Positions 9,041-22,394 of a stretch of DNA of 64,000 bases are shown here, piece by piece. Each line of letters opens with the position of its first letter. The stretch's first letter is position 1. This DNA comes from Lachnospiraceae bacterium. Its GTDB lineage: Bacteria > Bacillota > Clostridia > Lachnospirales > Lachnospiraceae. The notes under the pieces are model-generated. The model searched no databases. It saw only the letters and a list, made by a program, of their open reading frames with translations, and was not told the origin of the DNA. The translations under genes were made by a program, and so were the position numbers. The stretch covers positions 1 through 64,000 of the forward strand of contig SVFM01000008.1 of assembly GCA_015056865.1 (NCBI GenBank), read 5' to 3'.

Positions 9041-9664
9041 TTATTTCTTTAAAGTTACAACAACTCTTCTAAAAGGTTCTTCCCCTTCACTGTGAGTTGT
9101 TACATATCTGTCATTTTGCAGAGCAGAATGGATGATTCTTCTCTCATAAGGATTCATGGGCTCAAGCAAAACAGGCCGCTTTGTCCTTTTTACTTTATGA
9201 GAAATATTTTTTGCAAGATTTTCCAGAGTTTCTTTTCTTCTTTCTCTGTAATTTTCTGTATCAACTTTTACTTTAATATAATCTTCTGATTCTTTGTTTA
9301 CAACCAAAGATACAAGATACTGTAAAGAATCCAGAGTTTGTCCTCTCTTTCCTATCAGAACACCCATCTCATCACCGCTTAAATCGATTTCCATGCTTTT
9401 TTCAGCTTCATCATATTTTACATTGATTACCACTGTCATATCCATTGCTTCGAATACGCTGTTTAAAAATTCCTTTGCACTATCCTTTACAGAAGATTTT
9501 ATTTTTGCTTTGATAACAGCCGGTTTAGATCCTATTCCAAGAAAGCCTGTAGAACCTTCTTCAACTACAACATAATCTAATTTATCACTGGTCACAGTAA
9601 AATACTGACATGCTTCTGTGATTGCATCATTTACTGTTTTAGCAGAAAATTCTATATATTCCAT
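9041..9664 (-). CDS. jag: RNA-binding protein Jag/KhpB
   Basis: Jag (SpoIIIJ-associated, also KhpB) is a KH/R3H RNA-binding protein often encoded beside yidC and linked to cell division and envelope control. The 207-residue protein has the Jag N-terminal domain (residues 1-50), a KH domain with GKRGQTLDSLQYLVS, and a C-terminal R3H domain (PYERRIIHSALQNDRYVTTHSEG). The track start at 9679 overlaps the yidC stop. The ATG at 9664 has a strong GGAGGAG six bases upstream, so that start is used. It is translationally coupled to yidC. Confidence 0.93.
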   Translation of the reverse strand: MEYIEFSAKTVNDAITEACQYFTVTSDKLDYVVVEEGSTGFLGIGSKPAVIKAKIKSSVKDSAKEFLNSVFEAMDMTVVINVKYDEAEKSMEIDLSGDEMGVLIGKRGQTLDSLQYLVSLVVNKESEDYIKVKVDTENYRERRKETLENLAKNISHKVKRTKRPVLLEPMNPYERRIIHSALQNDRYVTTHSEGEEPFRRVVVTLKK

Positions 9665-9678
9665 ACTAATCTCCTCCA

Positions 9679-11049
9679 TTACTTTTTGGTATTTCTTTCA
9701 TTATAATCTTTTACCATGTTTGCCCTATCTAAAAGACTTCTAGGCTTTGAGGATGTTGCAACCGTATTTTGTGGCTTACTTTCCTTTGTTTTCTTTTTTA
9801 ATTCAGGTAATGGCTTTCCCGCGTTTTGAGCCTTATATTTTTCCTTCATCTGCTGTTTCTGGGCTTCAAGTCTCTTAGCATTAACAGCAGCATATTGATT
9901 ATACTTTGTCTGACGTTGATTAATTTTTTCTGCCGTCTTTGCAGATTTTACCTTATTTTTTTCTATTATCTCATCCAGATTTAATTTCTTATCCAGGTAT
10001 TTATTGATAACGATCTGTTGGATACTTCTGATCACGGAACCTGCAATCCAGTAAAGGCCCATACCTGCAGGCAATGTAAAGCAAAAAAATGCTGACATGA
10101 TAGGCATGATAGTATTCATCATCTTCATGGAAGAACCCATGGAGGATGTACCGTCTTTATTGTCATTTGCTACAGAAGGCATGAGTTTGGTATTGATCCA
10201 CTGTGTAAGTGCAGACAAAACAGGAATGATAAGTGCTGCAGCTGCCAGAAGCCATGCACCCGCTTCAATCGCTTCATTCATCATAAAGGAAGGAGAATTT
10301 CCTGTATTAATTCCAAGGAAACTATTATAAGTATTGATCAGTCCTGTAGCACCTTCACTGCTTAAAATAAGTTCTCCGTTATATCGAAGATCAGCCAGGC
10401 CATAGTGAGCAGATACGGCATTCATATCTGTAGTAGAAAGCTTATTTAATACATCAATAACACCATTTGTGATATTACCGTCTGCTTTCGTAATCTGTCC
10501 ACCGTACATTTTAACAGTATTTAAAATAGATTCTGCAGTTTTTTCATTTAATCCGGTAGGATTGGTCAAGAAAGCTGCATTATCTGTAGATACGATTTTC
10601 TCTGCAAGAACTCTGAATACATTTCCAACTTTTGTAACATAGGCAGGTATCTTATAAATAACCTGATAAAGTGCAAACAAAATAGGCATCTGGATCAAAA
10701 GCTGTACACAGCTGCCGGAAGGTGAAACGCCGTATTTTGCATAAACCGCACGGGTTTCGTTATTCATCGCCATGACAGAATCATTGTCTTTTTTATTTTT
10801 ATACTTGTCTCGGATCGCATTGATCTCCGGATTCATCCTGGCAGATAACTTTGAAAATTTCTGCTGCTTCATGGTAAGAGGCAACATAAGCATGTTTACA
10901 ACAATTGTAAATAAAATAATAGACAATCCGATATTGGGTATTCTTATAAAATCAAGAACAGTAAAAATACCATCCATGATATATCCCAATATTTCTGCAA
11001 CCCAGCCTATCAAAAATGTATTGCTTTTTGTTAATAAAACTGTGTTCAT
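9679..11049 (-). CDS. yidC: membrane protein insertase YidC
   Basis: YidC (OxaA, SpoIIIJ) inserts and folds proteins in the cytoplasmic membrane, alone or with SecYEG. The 456-residue protein has the conserved first core segment IGLSIILFTIVVNMLMLPLTMKQQKFS and a cytoplasmic hairpin. Further membrane segments include SGSCVQLLIQMPILFALYQVIY and AFFCFTLPAGMGLYWIAGSVIRSIQQ. A long extracellular insert of about 110 residues and a basic C-terminal tail are present. No lipobox is visible, unlike B. subtilis SpoIIIJ. It lies in the rpmH-rnpA-yidD-yidC-jag order typical of the origin. Confidence 0.96.
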   Translation of the reverse strand: MNTVLLTKSNTFLIGWVAEILGYIMDGIFTVLDFIRIPNIGLSIILFTIVVNMLMLPLTMKQQKFSKLSARMNPEINAIRDKYKNKKDNDSVMAMNNETRAVYAKYGVSPSGSCVQLLIQMPILFALYQVIYKIPAYVTKVGNVFRVLAEKIVSTDNAAFLTNPTGLNEKTAESILNTVKMYGGQITKADGNITNGVIDVLNKLSTTDMNAVSAHYGLADLRYNGELILSSEGATGLINTYNSFLGINTGNSPSFMMNEAIEAGAWLLAAAALIIPVLSALTQWINTKLMPSVANDNKDGTSSMGSSMKMMNTIMPIMSAFFCFTLPAGMGLYWIAGSVIRSIQQIVINKYLDKKLNLDEIIEKNKVKSAKTAEKINQRQTKYNQYAAVNAKRLEAQKQQMKEKYKAQNAGKPLPELKKKTKESKPQNTVATSSKPRSLLDRANMVKDYNERNTKK

Positions 11050-11077
11050 TTAAAATCTCCAATCTTTTAATTGCTAA

Positions 11078-11287
11078 TTAAGGAACCGGATCATATCCGC
11101 CTTTCGAAAAAGGATTACATCTCAGAATTCTCCAAAAAGCTAAAAGTCCACCCTTTAAGGCGCCGTATTTTCTTATAGCTTCAAGTCCATATTGGGAACA
11201 GCAGGGAAAATAGGGACACTTTGTACGCTTTAAGGGAGATATATTCTTTTGATAAAATTTTATAATAGCAATCAGTATTTTTTTCAT
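11078..11287 (-). CDS. yidD: membrane protein insertion efficiency factor YidD
   Basis: YidD is a small membrane-associated protein that assists YidC-dependent insertion. The 69-residue sequence shows the family pattern: an amphipathic N-terminal helix ([13 protein letters not shown]), the cysteine motif [19 protein letters not shown], and the end [17 protein letters not shown]. It lies two bases after rnpA and 28 bases before yidC, clearly one operon. Confidence 0.95.
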   Translation of the reverse strand: MKKILIAIIKFYQKNISPLKRTKCPYFPCCSQYGLEAIRKYGALKGGLLAFWRILRCNPFSKGGYDPVP

Positions 11288-11289
11288 AA

Positions 11290-11622
11290 TTAAACAATTT
11301 CGTGAAGCTTTGCGAGGTGTAAAATGGATTTTTCTATATCAAAAAAATCTGCTGAAGCTGCATTTACCCTCGAAACGATTACGATATCCAAACCACTATT
11401 GAATATATTTTCATGTAATCGGTAACCTTCTCTTACCAGTCTTGTAATATGATGCCTTACAACACTGTTTCCTACTTTTTTACTAACGCTGATTCCGATC
11501 CTGTTTTTATCTGTGCCATTTTCCATAACATACATTACCAGGTACTTATTTGCATAAGACCTTCCATTTTTATAAACAAACCGGAATTGATGATTTTTTT
11601 TCAATGACTCTGAAAATTTCAT
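11290..11622 (-). CDS. rnpA: ribonuclease P protein component
   Basis: RnpA is the protein subunit of RNase P, which trims the 5' leader of precursor tRNAs. The 110-residue basic protein has [18 protein letters not shown] and the RNA-binding RNR-type segment [29 protein letters not shown]. It follows rpmH but is separated from it by a hairpin with a T-run, so expression is probably lower than that of the ribosomal protein. Confidence 0.96.
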   Translation of the reverse strand: MKFSESLKKNHQFRFVYKNGRSYANKYLVMYVMENGTDKNRIGISVSKKVGNSVVRHHITRLVREGYRLHENIFNSGLDIVIVSRVNAASADFFDIEKSILHLAKLHEIV

Positions 11623-11645
11623 TTAAATTGCCTCTATCATTCAGA

Positions 11646-11671
11646 GAAAAAAAGGTCACATTTCTGTGACC
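11646..11671 (-). terminator. attenuator/terminator between rpmH and rnpA
   Basis: On the minus strand GGTCACA-GAAA-TGTGACC is followed by seven T residues. The first base of the stem is the last base of the rpmH TAG stop codon. It probably lets most transcripts end after rpmH, with read-through into rnpA. Confidence 0.8.
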
Positions 11672-11805
11672 TATGCGGATAATGTCTTTCTTCCTTTTGC
11701 ACGTCTTGCTGCTAAGACTTTTCTTCCTCCGGGAGTACTCATTCTTGCTCTAAAACCGTGTACTTTGGATCTTGATCTCTTCTTGGGCTGAAATGTCATC
11801 TTCAT
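11671..11805 (-). CDS. rpmH: 50S ribosomal protein L34
   Basis: L34 is a 44-residue, very basic large-subunit ribosomal protein. The translation [20 protein letters not shown]...[11 protein letters not shown] matches the family along its whole length. It is too short for the ORF track. An AAGGAGGTG ribosome binding site precedes the ATG, and a consensus promoter lies about 85 bases upstream. It is the first gene of the minus-strand origin operon. Confidence 0.97.
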   Translation of the reverse strand: MKMTFQPKKRSRSKVHGFRARMSTPGGRKVLAARRAKGRKTLSA

Positions 11806-11889
11806 GGAAAAGCACCTCCTTCTCTTAACCTTAATCTATATAAGGTAACCATATTTTTTTATAGCTGAATTTTGGAAAATAGCATTTTG

Positions 11890-11918
11890 ATTTTACTGGA
11901 TAAAACGGACAATGTCAA
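11890..11918 (-). promoter_or_regulatory. rpmH promoter
   Basis: On the minus strand TTGACA, a 17-base spacer and TAAAAT form a near-consensus housekeeping promoter pointing at rpmH. Confidence 0.8.
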
Positions 11919-11959
11919 GCATTTTGTGTATTGATGAAAATTTATTTTTAAAATTTTTT

Positions 11960-12298
11960 TTTGATATTTGAGTTATCCACAATGTTTTTTATATTTTCCA
12001 ATTTACATAATTCTATCCACATAATGTGAATATGTTGTGGATAACCATAGACGTTACTGTGATTACATTGTGTAAAAATAGCTCAAATACGCTTAAAATC
12101 TACCTTTTTCATTGTGTATTAAAAATTAGACATATCCACAATTATATGATTTACAAAATATAATATGTAAACTTATCACCTTAGTTATCAACATATTGTG
12201 GATAACTCTATGTTTATAAAATCTATTTGAAAAATTTATATATTTATAATAATATATAAGTTGAGATATTTTCTTTAAAATGAAAGAGGTTAAGTACT
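11960..12298. other. oriC part 1 (rpmH-dnaA gap) with DnaA boxes
   Basis: The AT-rich gap carries DnaA boxes on both strands. Perfect TTATCCACA is at 11973-11981, and perfect TGTGGATAA copies are at 12036-12044 and 12197-12205. One-mismatch copies are at 12013-12021, 12132-12140 and 12185-12193. The stretch 12220-12262 is almost pure A/T and could be an unwinding region as well as the dnaA promoter. Confidence 0.9.
12227..12255 (+). promoter_or_regulatory. probable dnaA promoter
   Basis: TTGAAA (12227-12232), a 17-base spacer and TAATAT (12250-12255) lie 44 bases before the dnaA start. They sit just after DnaA boxes, which would allow autoregulation. Confidence 0.6.
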
Positions 12299-13669
12299 AT
12301 GGAAATTAACAAAGAAAAATGGCAAGAAATCAAGGAAACCGTACGGCGAGAATATAATCTTACCGATATTTCCTACAATACCTGGATAGAGCCTTTGGAG
12401 CTTCACAGTGTAAAAGAAAAAATATTCTATATTATCATTCCTACAGATAAGGCCAGTGCCTTCAGTTATATTTCCACTAAGTACAAGGAATTTTTTCACG
12501 TAACTATTTCGGAAATATGCAACGATGATTATGATGTTTCCTTTATATTGGAAAAAGATACAATATCAATGGATGAATCTAACTCAGAAGCTGTACATAA
12601 ACCTGTATACAATATTAATTATGAAAATGCAAATTTGAATCCAAAATACAAATTTGATACATTTGTGGTAGGCAGTAATAATAAATTTGCTCACTCTGCT
12701 TCCCTTGCCGTAGCAGAATCTCCCGGAGAAACATACAATCCTCTTTATTTATATGGCGGAGCCGGACTTGGTAAGACACACCTGATGCATTCCATCGGAC
12801 ACTTTATTTTAGAACAAAACCCTGACAAAAAGGTTCTTTATGTAACATCTGAAGAATTTACAAATGAAGTAATTGAATCTATTCGTTCCGGTAATTCCGC
12901 AGCAATGACCAAATTAAGGGACAAATATAGGACAGTAGATGTACTTATGGTAGATGATATACAATTTATCATAGGAAAAGAGAGTACACAGGAAGAATTT
13001 TTCCACACCTTCAATGTACTTCATGCTGCGGACAAGCAGGTTATTATTTCATCTGATAAACCTCCGAAAGAAATGGAGATATTGGATGAAAGATTTCGAT
13101 CAAGATTTGAATGGGGATTGATTGCAGACATTCAGGCACCTGATTATGAAACCCGAATGGCTATTCTTCGTAAAAATGCAGAAAACTACGAAAAGAAAAT
13201 TGATGAAGAAATTATTAATTATATTGCGACTAATATAAAATCTAATATTAGAGAGCTGGAAGGAGCTTTCAACAAAATTATTGCTTATGTTAAATTAAAT
13301 AAAATAGATACGGAAGATCTTACGATTCAGATTGCTGAAGAAGCCTTAAGGGACATAATCTATCCGGATAAACCAAAGGAAATAACACCTTCTTTGATCA
13401 TCAATGTGGTATGCGAACATTTTGGAGTAAAACATGAAGATATTATTTCTACAAAAAGAAATTCTGAATTTGTTATACCCAGACAAGTGATCATGTATTT
13501 ATGCAGGAATATGACTTCTATTTCTTTACAAGGAATCGGAAAGATCCTTGGTAAAAAAGATCACACTACCGTAATAAACGGAGTAAACAAGATCAAAGAA
13601 GAAATGGATATGAACGAAGAACTGAAAAATAAAATAGACATCATTAAGAAAAAAATAAACCCTACTTAA
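12299..13669 (+). CDS. dnaA: chromosomal replication initiator DnaA
   Basis: DnaA binds DnaA boxes at oriC and, as an ATP-bound filament, melts the origin to start replication. The 456-residue protein has the N-terminal DnaB/SirA-interaction domain, a variable linker (residues 85-115), and an AAA+ domain with Walker A GGAGLGKTH and Walker B VLMVDDIQF. The C-terminal helix-turn-helix carries the signature KDHTTVINGVNKI. DnaA boxes flank the gene on both sides. The ATG at 12299 has AGAGGT upstream. Confidence 0.98.
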   Translation: MEINKEKWQEIKETVRREYNLTDISYNTWIEPLELHSVKEKIFYIIIPTDKASAFSYISTKYKEFFHVTISEICNDDYDVSFILEKDTISMDESNSEAVHKPVYNINYENANLNPKYKFDTFVVGSNNKFAHSASLAVAESPGETYNPLYLYGGAGLGKTHLMHSIGHFILEQNPDKKVLYVTSEEFTNEVIESIRSGNSAAMTKLRDKYRTVDVLMVDDIQFIIGKESTQEEFFHTFNVLHAADKQVIISSDKPPKEMEILDERFRSRFEWGLIADIQAPDYETRMAILRKNAENYEKKIDEEIINYIATNIKSNIRELEGAFNKIIAYVKLNKIDTEDLTIQIAEEALRDIIYPDKPKEITPSLIINVVCEHFGVKHEDIISTKRNSEFVIPRQVIMYLCRNMTSISLQGIGKILGKKDHTTVINGVNKIKEEMDMNEELKNKIDIIKKKINPT

Positions 13670-13692
13670 TCCACATTCCTATGTGAAATGGA

Positions 13693-13915
13693 TGTGTATA
13701 ACTTTTTTATATTGTTTATCCTGAAAAAGGTTATGTGAATAACTTACAAATTAATCACAACTTATTCTGAATTATCAACATAGTTATACTTCCTATTTTT
13801 TGTGATAAATGCTATAATAGAAGAGGTTTTACACATATCCACAATTATTACTACTTATACTTTTAATTTCTTTATAAATTATATAAAACCATCACCACGA
13901 AGGGAGTTATACACA
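13693..13915. other. oriC part 2 (dnaA-dnaN gap) with DnaA boxes
   Basis: This gap holds several DnaA-box-like 9-mers with one mismatch: TGTGTATAA (13693), TGTGAATAA (13734), TTATCAACA (13772), ATATCCACA (13835) and TTATACACA (13907). The last one overlaps the dnaN ribosome-site region. The split of boxes on both sides of dnaA matches the bipartite origins of Bacillus-type chromosomes. Confidence 0.75.
13810..13818 (+). promoter_or_regulatory. dnaN extended -10 promoter
   Basis: TGCTATAAT is an extended -10 element with no good -35. It lies about 100 bases before dnaN, among DnaA-box-like sites. Confidence 0.6.
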
Positions 13916-13917
13916 AT

Positions 13918-15027
13918 ATGAAATTAGTATGTTCAAAAGCAAATCTTTTAAATGGAGTACAGATCGTATCAAAGGCAGTTCCTAACAAAACTACCATGTC
14001 TATCCTGGAATGTATCATGATCGATGCTACAAAAGGTAGTATCAAATTGATTGCCAATGATATGGAACTTGGTATTGAAACTATTATTGATGGAGATATT
14101 GTTGAAAAAGGCAGTATAGCCATAGATGCAAAGATATTTCTTGATATTGTGCGTAAGCTTCCTGACAGTGATATTACTGTAGAAACAGATGATTCTTATA
14201 AAATGACCATTACATGCGAAAAAGCAAAGTTTAATATTATTGGTAAATCAGGAGAAGATTTTTCTTATCTTCCAAGTGTTGAAAAAGAAGATTGTGTAGT
14301 AATATCTCAATTTACTTTAAAAGAAGTGATAAGGCAAACCATATTTTCCATTGCTGATAATGAAAATTATAAGGTGATGACCGGTGAATTGTTTGATATC
14401 AATGGCAGTGAAATGAAGGTGGTTTCCTCTGACGGTCACCGTATTTCTATTAGAAAAATAGAACTGAAGGATCATTATGAGCCGAAAAAAGTAGTAGTTC
14501 CCGGTAAATCTTTGAATGAGATCAGCAAAATTTTGCCCGGAGATGCAGATAAAGATGTAAATATTTATATTACCTCCAGACATATTGTATTTGAATTTGA
14601 TGATACAACTGTTGTTTCCAGATTGGTTGAAGGAGAGTATTTAAAGATCGATAAGATGCTTTCCAGTGATTATGAAACAAAAGTTAAAATTAATAAAAAA
14701 GAATTATTGAATTGTATCGATCGCGCTACTCTTTTATCAAAAGAGGGAGACAAAAAACCTATTATCATAAATATCACGGATTACAATATGGAATTAAAAA
14801 TCAATTCCATTATTGGAAGTATGAATGAAGAAATAGACATTGAAAAAAAAGGAAAGGATCTTATGATAGGCTTTAATCCTAAGTTTATGATTGATGCTCT
14901 CCGAGTGATAGATGATGAAGAAATTGATGTTTATCTGATCAATCCTAAGGCTCCTTGTTTTATAAAAGATGTAGAAGAAAAGTATATTTATATGATTTTA
15001 CCGGTTAATTTTAATGTGGTAAAATAA
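13918..15027 (+). CDS. dnaN: DNA polymerase III sliding clamp (beta subunit)
   Basis: DnaN is the ring-shaped dimeric processivity clamp of the replicase. It also docks MutS, MutL, DnaE and HdaA-like partners. The 369-residue length and the three repeated clamp domains are standard. It begins MKLVCSKANLLNGVQIVSKAVPNKT and ends with the typical YMILPVNFN. The ATG has AAGGGAG upstream. It leads a tight plus-strand run with the S4 gene, recF and gyrBA. Confidence 0.97.
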   Translation: MKLVCSKANLLNGVQIVSKAVPNKTTMSILECIMIDATKGSIKLIANDMELGIETIIDGDIVEKGSIAIDAKIFLDIVRKLPDSDITVETDDSYKMTITCEKAKFNIIGKSGEDFSYLPSVEKEDCVVISQFTLKEVIRQTIFSIADNENYKVMTGELFDINGSEMKVVSSDGHRISIRKIELKDHYEPKKVVVPGKSLNEISKILPGDADKDVNIYITSRHIVFEFDDTTVVSRLVEGEYLKIDKMLSSDYETKVKINKKELLNCIDRATLLSKEGDKKPIIINITDYNMELKINSIIGSMNEEIDIEKKGKDLMIGFNPKFMIDALRVIDDEEIDVYLINPKAPCFIKDVEEKYIYMILPVNFNVVK

Positions 15028-15047
15028 AAAGAATAATAAGGGAAAAT

Positions 15048-15257
15048 ATGGAAACTATAAAAATAAGGGATGATTTTATTAAATTAGGACAAGTGTTGAA
15101 GCTTGCAGGTCTTGTACAAACCGGTGTTGAAGCGAAATTTGTAATTCAGGATGGGCTGGTAAAGGTAAATGGGCAGGTTGAACTTCAGCGCGGAAAAAAA
15201 ATAGTTAACGGAGATATCGTTGAATTTGATGGAAATCAAATCAAGATAGAAGGATAA
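15048..15257 (+). CDS. yaaA: S4-domain RNA-binding protein YaaA
   Basis: This 69-residue S4-fold protein matches YaaA/RlbA, encoded between dnaN and recF in most Firmicutes. The sequence shows the S4 RNA-binding core IKLGQVLKLAGLVQTGVEAKFVIQDGLVKVNGQ and RGKKIVNGDIVEFDG. It lies 20 bases after dnaN and 4 bases before recF. The family is implicated in ribosome assembly, but the exact role in this organism is inferred only. Confidence 0.93.
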   Translation: METIKIRDDFIKLGQVLKLAGLVQTGVEAKFVIQDGLVKVNGQVELQRGKKIVNGDIVEFDGNQIKIEG

Positions 15258-15261
15258 ATCC

Positions 15262-18407
<3,146 letters not shown>

Positions 18408-18433
18408 ATAAAAAGGGATAGAAGCGAGGACGT

Positions 18434-20929
18434 ATGAACGACGACATTTTTGATAAAATTCATGAAGTAGATTTAAAGGAGAGAATGGAGACATTTTATA
18501 TTGATTACGCTATGAGTGTAATTGCTGCCCGTGCTCTTCCTGACGTCAGAGACGGTTTGAAGCCTGTTCAAAGGCGTGTACTTTACTCTATGATAGAGCT
18601 AAACAACGGTCCGGACAAGCCCCATCGTAAAAGCGCCCGTATCGTGGGTGATACCATGGGTAAATATCACCCTCACGGTGACAGTTCTATCTATGGTGCT
18701 TTGGTAAATATGGCCCAGGAATGGAATACCAGATATCCTCTGGTGGATGGTCATGGTAACTTTGGTTCCATGGATGGTGATGGTGCTGCAGCTATGCGTT
18801 ACACAGAAGCCAGACTGTCCAAAATTTCTATGGAGCTTTTGGCTGATATCAATAAGGATACAGTGGATTTCGTACCAAACTTTGATGAAACAGAGAAAGA
18901 ACCTTCTGTTTTACCCAGCCGTTATCCTAATCTGCTTGTAAATGGTACCACCGGTATTGCGGTAGGTATGGCAACTAATATACCCCCTCACAATTTAAAA
19001 GAAGTGGTAAATGCGGTTGTAAAGATCATTGACAATCGTGTAAATGAAAACAGAGAAACTACCATCGAAGAAATTTTGGAAATTGTTAATGCACCGGATT
19101 TCCCTACCGGCGGTTTGATCTTGGGTACCAGAGGCTGTGAAGAAGCATATCGTACCGGCCGAGGTAAGGTCAGAGTCCGTGCAGTGACCAATATTGAGAC
19201 TCTTCCTAACGGTAAAAGTCAGATCATAGCCACAGAACTACCTTATATGGTAAATAAGGCCAATCTGATCATGAAAATTGCTGATTTGGTAAAGCTGAAA
19301 AAGATTGACGGTATCACTGATATTCGAGATGAGTCTAACAGAGAAGGTGTACGTGTTGTTATTGAGCTTCGAAGAGATGCCAATGCAAATGTCATTTTAA
19401 ATCAGCTCTATAAGCACACACAACTTCAGGATACTTTTGGTGTGATCATGCTTGCGCTGGTAAACAATGAACCCAAGGTCATGAATTTGCTGGATATGTT
19501 AAAGTATTATTTGATCCATCAGGAAGATGTAGTGACCAGACGCACCAAGTATGATCTGAACAAAGCAGAAGAAAGAGACCATATTTTACAGGGTCTTCTT
19601 AAGGCGTTAGACTTTATAGATGAAGTAATCTCTATCATCAGAAGCAGCCAGAATACTCAAATTGCTAAAGAAAGATTGATCGAACGTTTTGATCTTTCTG
19701 AAGTGCAGGCACAGGCGATCGTTGATATGCGTCTGCGTGCACTGACCGGTTTGGAGCGTGAAAAGCTTGAAAATGAACATCAGGAGCTTTTGATAAAAAT
19801 AGGTGAATTAAAAGCTATCTTGGCAGATGAAAAGCTTTTGCTGGGTGTGATAAAAGAAGAAATTCTGATTATAGCAGAAAAATTTGGAGATGATAGACGC
19901 AGTAAGATTGGTTTTGATGAATTTGATATTGATATGGAAGATATGATTCCTAATGAAAATACAGTTATCGCTATGACCAGACTTGGTTACATCAAGCGTA
20001 TGACTGTAGATAATTTTAAATCACAAAATCGTGGTGGTAAGGGAATCAAAGGTATGCAGACCATTGAAGAAGATTATATTGAGGATCTGCTGATGACTTC
20101 CACCCATCATTACCTGAATTTCTTTACTAATACAGGAAGAATATATAGACTGAAGGCTTATGAAATTCCAGAAGCGGGAAGAACAGCCAGAGGAACAGCT
20201 ATTGTGAACTTATTACAGCTTTCTCCCGGGGAAAAAATCACAGCCATGATTCCAATCAAGAATTATGATGATGAGAAGAATCTATTTATGGTAACTAAAA
20301 AGGGTATCGTAAAGAAAACTTCTCTCATGGAATATTACAATGTCCGTAAAAATGGATTAATTGCCATTAACTTAAGAGAAGACGATGAACTTATTGAAGT
20401 AAAGACGACTGACAGTGACAGTGAAATCTTTTTGACCACAAAGTATGGTATGTGCATTCGGTTCAAAGAAAAGGATGTAAGAGCTACAGGACGCTCCTCC
20501 ATGGGTGTCATAGGTATGAACCTGAATGATGGAGATGAAATTGTTGGTATGCAGCTGAACACACAAGGAAAAGAACTTCTTTTCGTATCCGAAAATGGCC
20601 TGGGAAAACGGACCGACATGGAAGAATTTAATGTACAAAACCGTGGCGGTAAGGGTGTAAAATGTTATAAAATAACAGAAAAAACCGGCTATTTGGTAGG
20701 TGTGAAAGCTGTCAATGAAGATAATGAGATCATGATCATTACCACAGAAGGTATTATTATTCAAATCCGTGTGGAAGATATCAGTGTTTTAGGCCGTATT
20801 ACTTCCGGTGTAAAACTGATCAATTTAGATTCAGACGTAAAGGTAGCGCAGATTGCCAAAGTAAGGGAAAAAGTATCCAATGGTGAACAGGAATTGGAAG
20901 CTTCCGAAGATGTAGCAAAAGAAGAATAA
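18434..20929 (+). CDS. gyrA: DNA gyrase subunit A
   Basis: GyrA carries the catalytic tyrosine for DNA cleavage and the C-terminal DNA-wrapping domain. In the 831-residue protein the catalytic region reads [12 protein letters not shown] near residue 120, and the quinolone-determining segment is [20 protein letters not shown]. The beta-pinwheel contains a GyrA-box-like QNRGGKG near residue 533 and a second QNRGGKG near residue 735. It follows gyrB by 26 bases and ends before a GC-rich hairpin. Confidence 0.97.
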   Translation: MNDDIFDKIHEVDLKERMETFYIDYAMSVIAARALPDVRDGLKPVQRRVLYSMIELNNGPDKPHRKSARIVGDTMGKYHPHGDSSIYGALVNMAQEWNTRYPLVDGHGNFGSMDGDGAAAMRYTEARLSKISMELLADINKDTVDFVPNFDETEKEPSVLPSRYPNLLVNGTTGIAVGMATNIPPHNLKEVVNAVVKIIDNRVNENRETTIEEILEIVNAPDFPTGGLILGTRGCEEAYRTGRGKVRVRAVTNIETLPNGKSQIIATELPYMVNKANLIMKIADLVKLKKIDGITDIRDESNREGVRVVIELRRDANANVILNQLYKHTQLQDTFGVIMLALVNNEPKVMNLLDMLKYYLIHQEDVVTRRTKYDLNKAEERDHILQGLLKALDFIDEVISIIRSSQNTQIAKERLIERFDLSEVQAQAIVDMRLRALTGLEREKLENEHQELLIKIGELKAILADEKLLLGVIKEEILIIAEKFGDDRRSKIGFDEFDIDMEDMIPNENTVIAMTRLGYIKRMTVDNFKSQNRGGKGIKGMQTIEEDYIEDLLMTSTHHYLNFFTNTGRIYRLKAYEIPEAGRTARGTAIVNLLQLSPGEKITAMIPIKNYDDEKNLFMVTKKGIVKKTSLMEYYNVRKNGLIAINLREDDELIEVKTTDSDSEIFLTTKYGMCIRFKEKDVRATGRSSMGVIGMNLNDGDEIVGMQLNTQGKELLFVSENGLGKRTDMEEFNVQNRGGKGVKCYKITEKTGYLVGVKAVNEDNEIMIITTEGIIIQIRVEDISVLGRITSGVKLINLDSDVKVAQIAKVREKVSNGEQELEASEDVAKEE

Positions 20930-20938
20930 AAGTGGTTT

Positions 20939-20963
20939 GGCCGCGCTCTTAACAAGCGCGGCC
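20939..20963 (+). terminator. hairpin after gyrA
   Basis: GGCCGCGCT and AGCGCGGCC form a perfect 9-bp GC-rich stem just after gyrA. There is no clear T-run, so termination would be moderate. Confidence 0.6.
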
Positions 20964-21017
20964 TGATTATGTATGTAGGGATGTCTTTTTCTTTATAGAA
21001 GGGAATAATATAATATC

Positions 21018-22394
21018 ATGAATGTAGGTGCAATGAATCAGGAAGAAAAAATAAAATATCTTACAACAAAATCTGTGCCGGGCTTGGTGTGTCAGATGGC
21101 AATCCCAACAATAATCAGTATGTTGGTTACATCATTTTACAATATGGCAGATACTTATTTTGTGGGGATGATCGATACCAATGCAACAGCAGCTGTAGGT
21201 GTAGTTTTTTCTGTAATGGCGTTGATACAGGCTTGTGGATTTTTCTTTGGACACGGTTCCGGAAATTATATTTCCAGAAAATTGGGTGCAGGGGAATATG
21301 AGGAAGCCAATTCTATGGCGGCCAATGGATTCTTTTGTGCTTTTTTTACCGGAATTATTGTAGCAATATTGGGACTTGTTTTTTTGGAGCCTTTATCAAT
21401 TCTCTTAGGTGCTACGTCTGATTTTTTGGAATCTACCAAACAATATCTTGGAATTATTTTGATAGGTTCTCCTTTTATGATGTCTCAATTTGTACTTAAC
21501 AATCAACTCCGTTTTCAGGGCAGTGCTTCTTTTGCCATGATTGGTATTGTGACAGGAGCTGTAATCAATATTGTATTGGACCCGATTTTAATGTTTGGAT
21601 TACATATGGGAGTTGCCGGTGCAGCTGCCGCAACAGTGATCAGTCAGATCATCAGTTTTTTTATTCTCTGGTTTATGAGTCGTAAGGGTGGAAATATTAA
21701 AGTACATTTGAAAAATTTTCACCCTACATTTTATTTTTTCCGCGAGATATTCAGAGGTGGGTTTCCTTCTCTTTGCAGGCAGGGGCTTGGCAGTCTTGCA
21801 ACACTGTGTATGAATCGTTCAGCAGGATTGTTTGCAGGTGACTATACCGTGCAGGCTATAGCGGCCATGTCTGTGGTCACTCGTATCAGTATGTTCGCCA
21901 GCTCTGCATTGATAGGATTCGGACAGGGATTTCAGCCTGTTTGTGGCATAAATTATGGTGCAAAAAAATACGATCGCGTGAAGGAAGCATATTGGTTTTG
22001 TGTAAAAGTTGCGTTTATTGCTTTGTTGATTATATCTGCCCTTGGTCTTATTTTTGCAAAACCTTTGGTTACACTTTTTAGAAAAGATGACCTGGATGTG
22101 ATTCATATTGGCACCTCTGCCTTGCGCTTTCAGTGTTTTGTCTTCCCATTAAATGCATGGACCGTGTTATGCACCATGTACCTTCAGTCTATTGGTAAAG
22201 CAATGAAAGCATCTATTGTATCGGCCTCTAGGCAAGGATTATTCTTTCTGCCTTTGATTTGGATATTGCCTTTCTTTTTTGGTCTTACCGGAGTAGAGAT
22301 TACCCAGATGATCGCAGATATTTGTTCTTTTGTTTTGTCAGTTCCTTTGGGAATCAGTGTGTTGAAAGAAATGAAGAAAATGGAACAAATGTAA
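21018..22394 (+). CDS. MATE family efflux transporter
   Basis: This is a 458-residue polytopic membrane protein with about 12 hydrophobic segments, the normal MATE length. MATE proteins export cationic drugs or metabolites using a Na+ or H+ gradient. The N-terminal VPGLVCQMAIPTIISMLVTSFYNMADTYFVG and the internal repeat AAAATVISQIISFFILWF are typical. The start is uncertain: GAAGGG lies 14 bases before the ATG at 21018, and a second ATG occurs five codons in. The substrate cannot be read from sequence. It is a single gene between gyrA and a broken Rpn gene. Confidence 0.9.
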   Translation: MNVGAMNQEEKIKYLTTKSVPGLVCQMAIPTIISMLVTSFYNMADTYFVGMIDTNATAAVGVVFSVMALIQACGFFFGHGSGNYISRKLGAGEYEEANSMAANGFFCAFFTGIIVAILGLVFLEPLSILLGATSDFLESTKQYLGIILIGSPFMMSQFVLNNQLRFQGSASFAMIGIVTGAVINIVLDPILMFGLHMGVAGAAAATVISQIISFFILWFMSRKGGNIKVHLKNFHPTFYFFREIFRGGFPSLCRQGLGSLATLCMNRSAGLFAGDYTVQAIAAMSVVTRISMFASSALIGFGQGFQPVCGINYGAKKYDRVKEAYWFCVKVAFIALLIISALGLIFAKPLVTLFRKDDLDVIHIGTSALRFQCFVFPLNAWTVLCTMYLQSIGKAMKASIVSASRQGLFFLPLIWILPFFFGLTGVEITQMIADICSFVLSVPLGISVLKEMKKMEQM

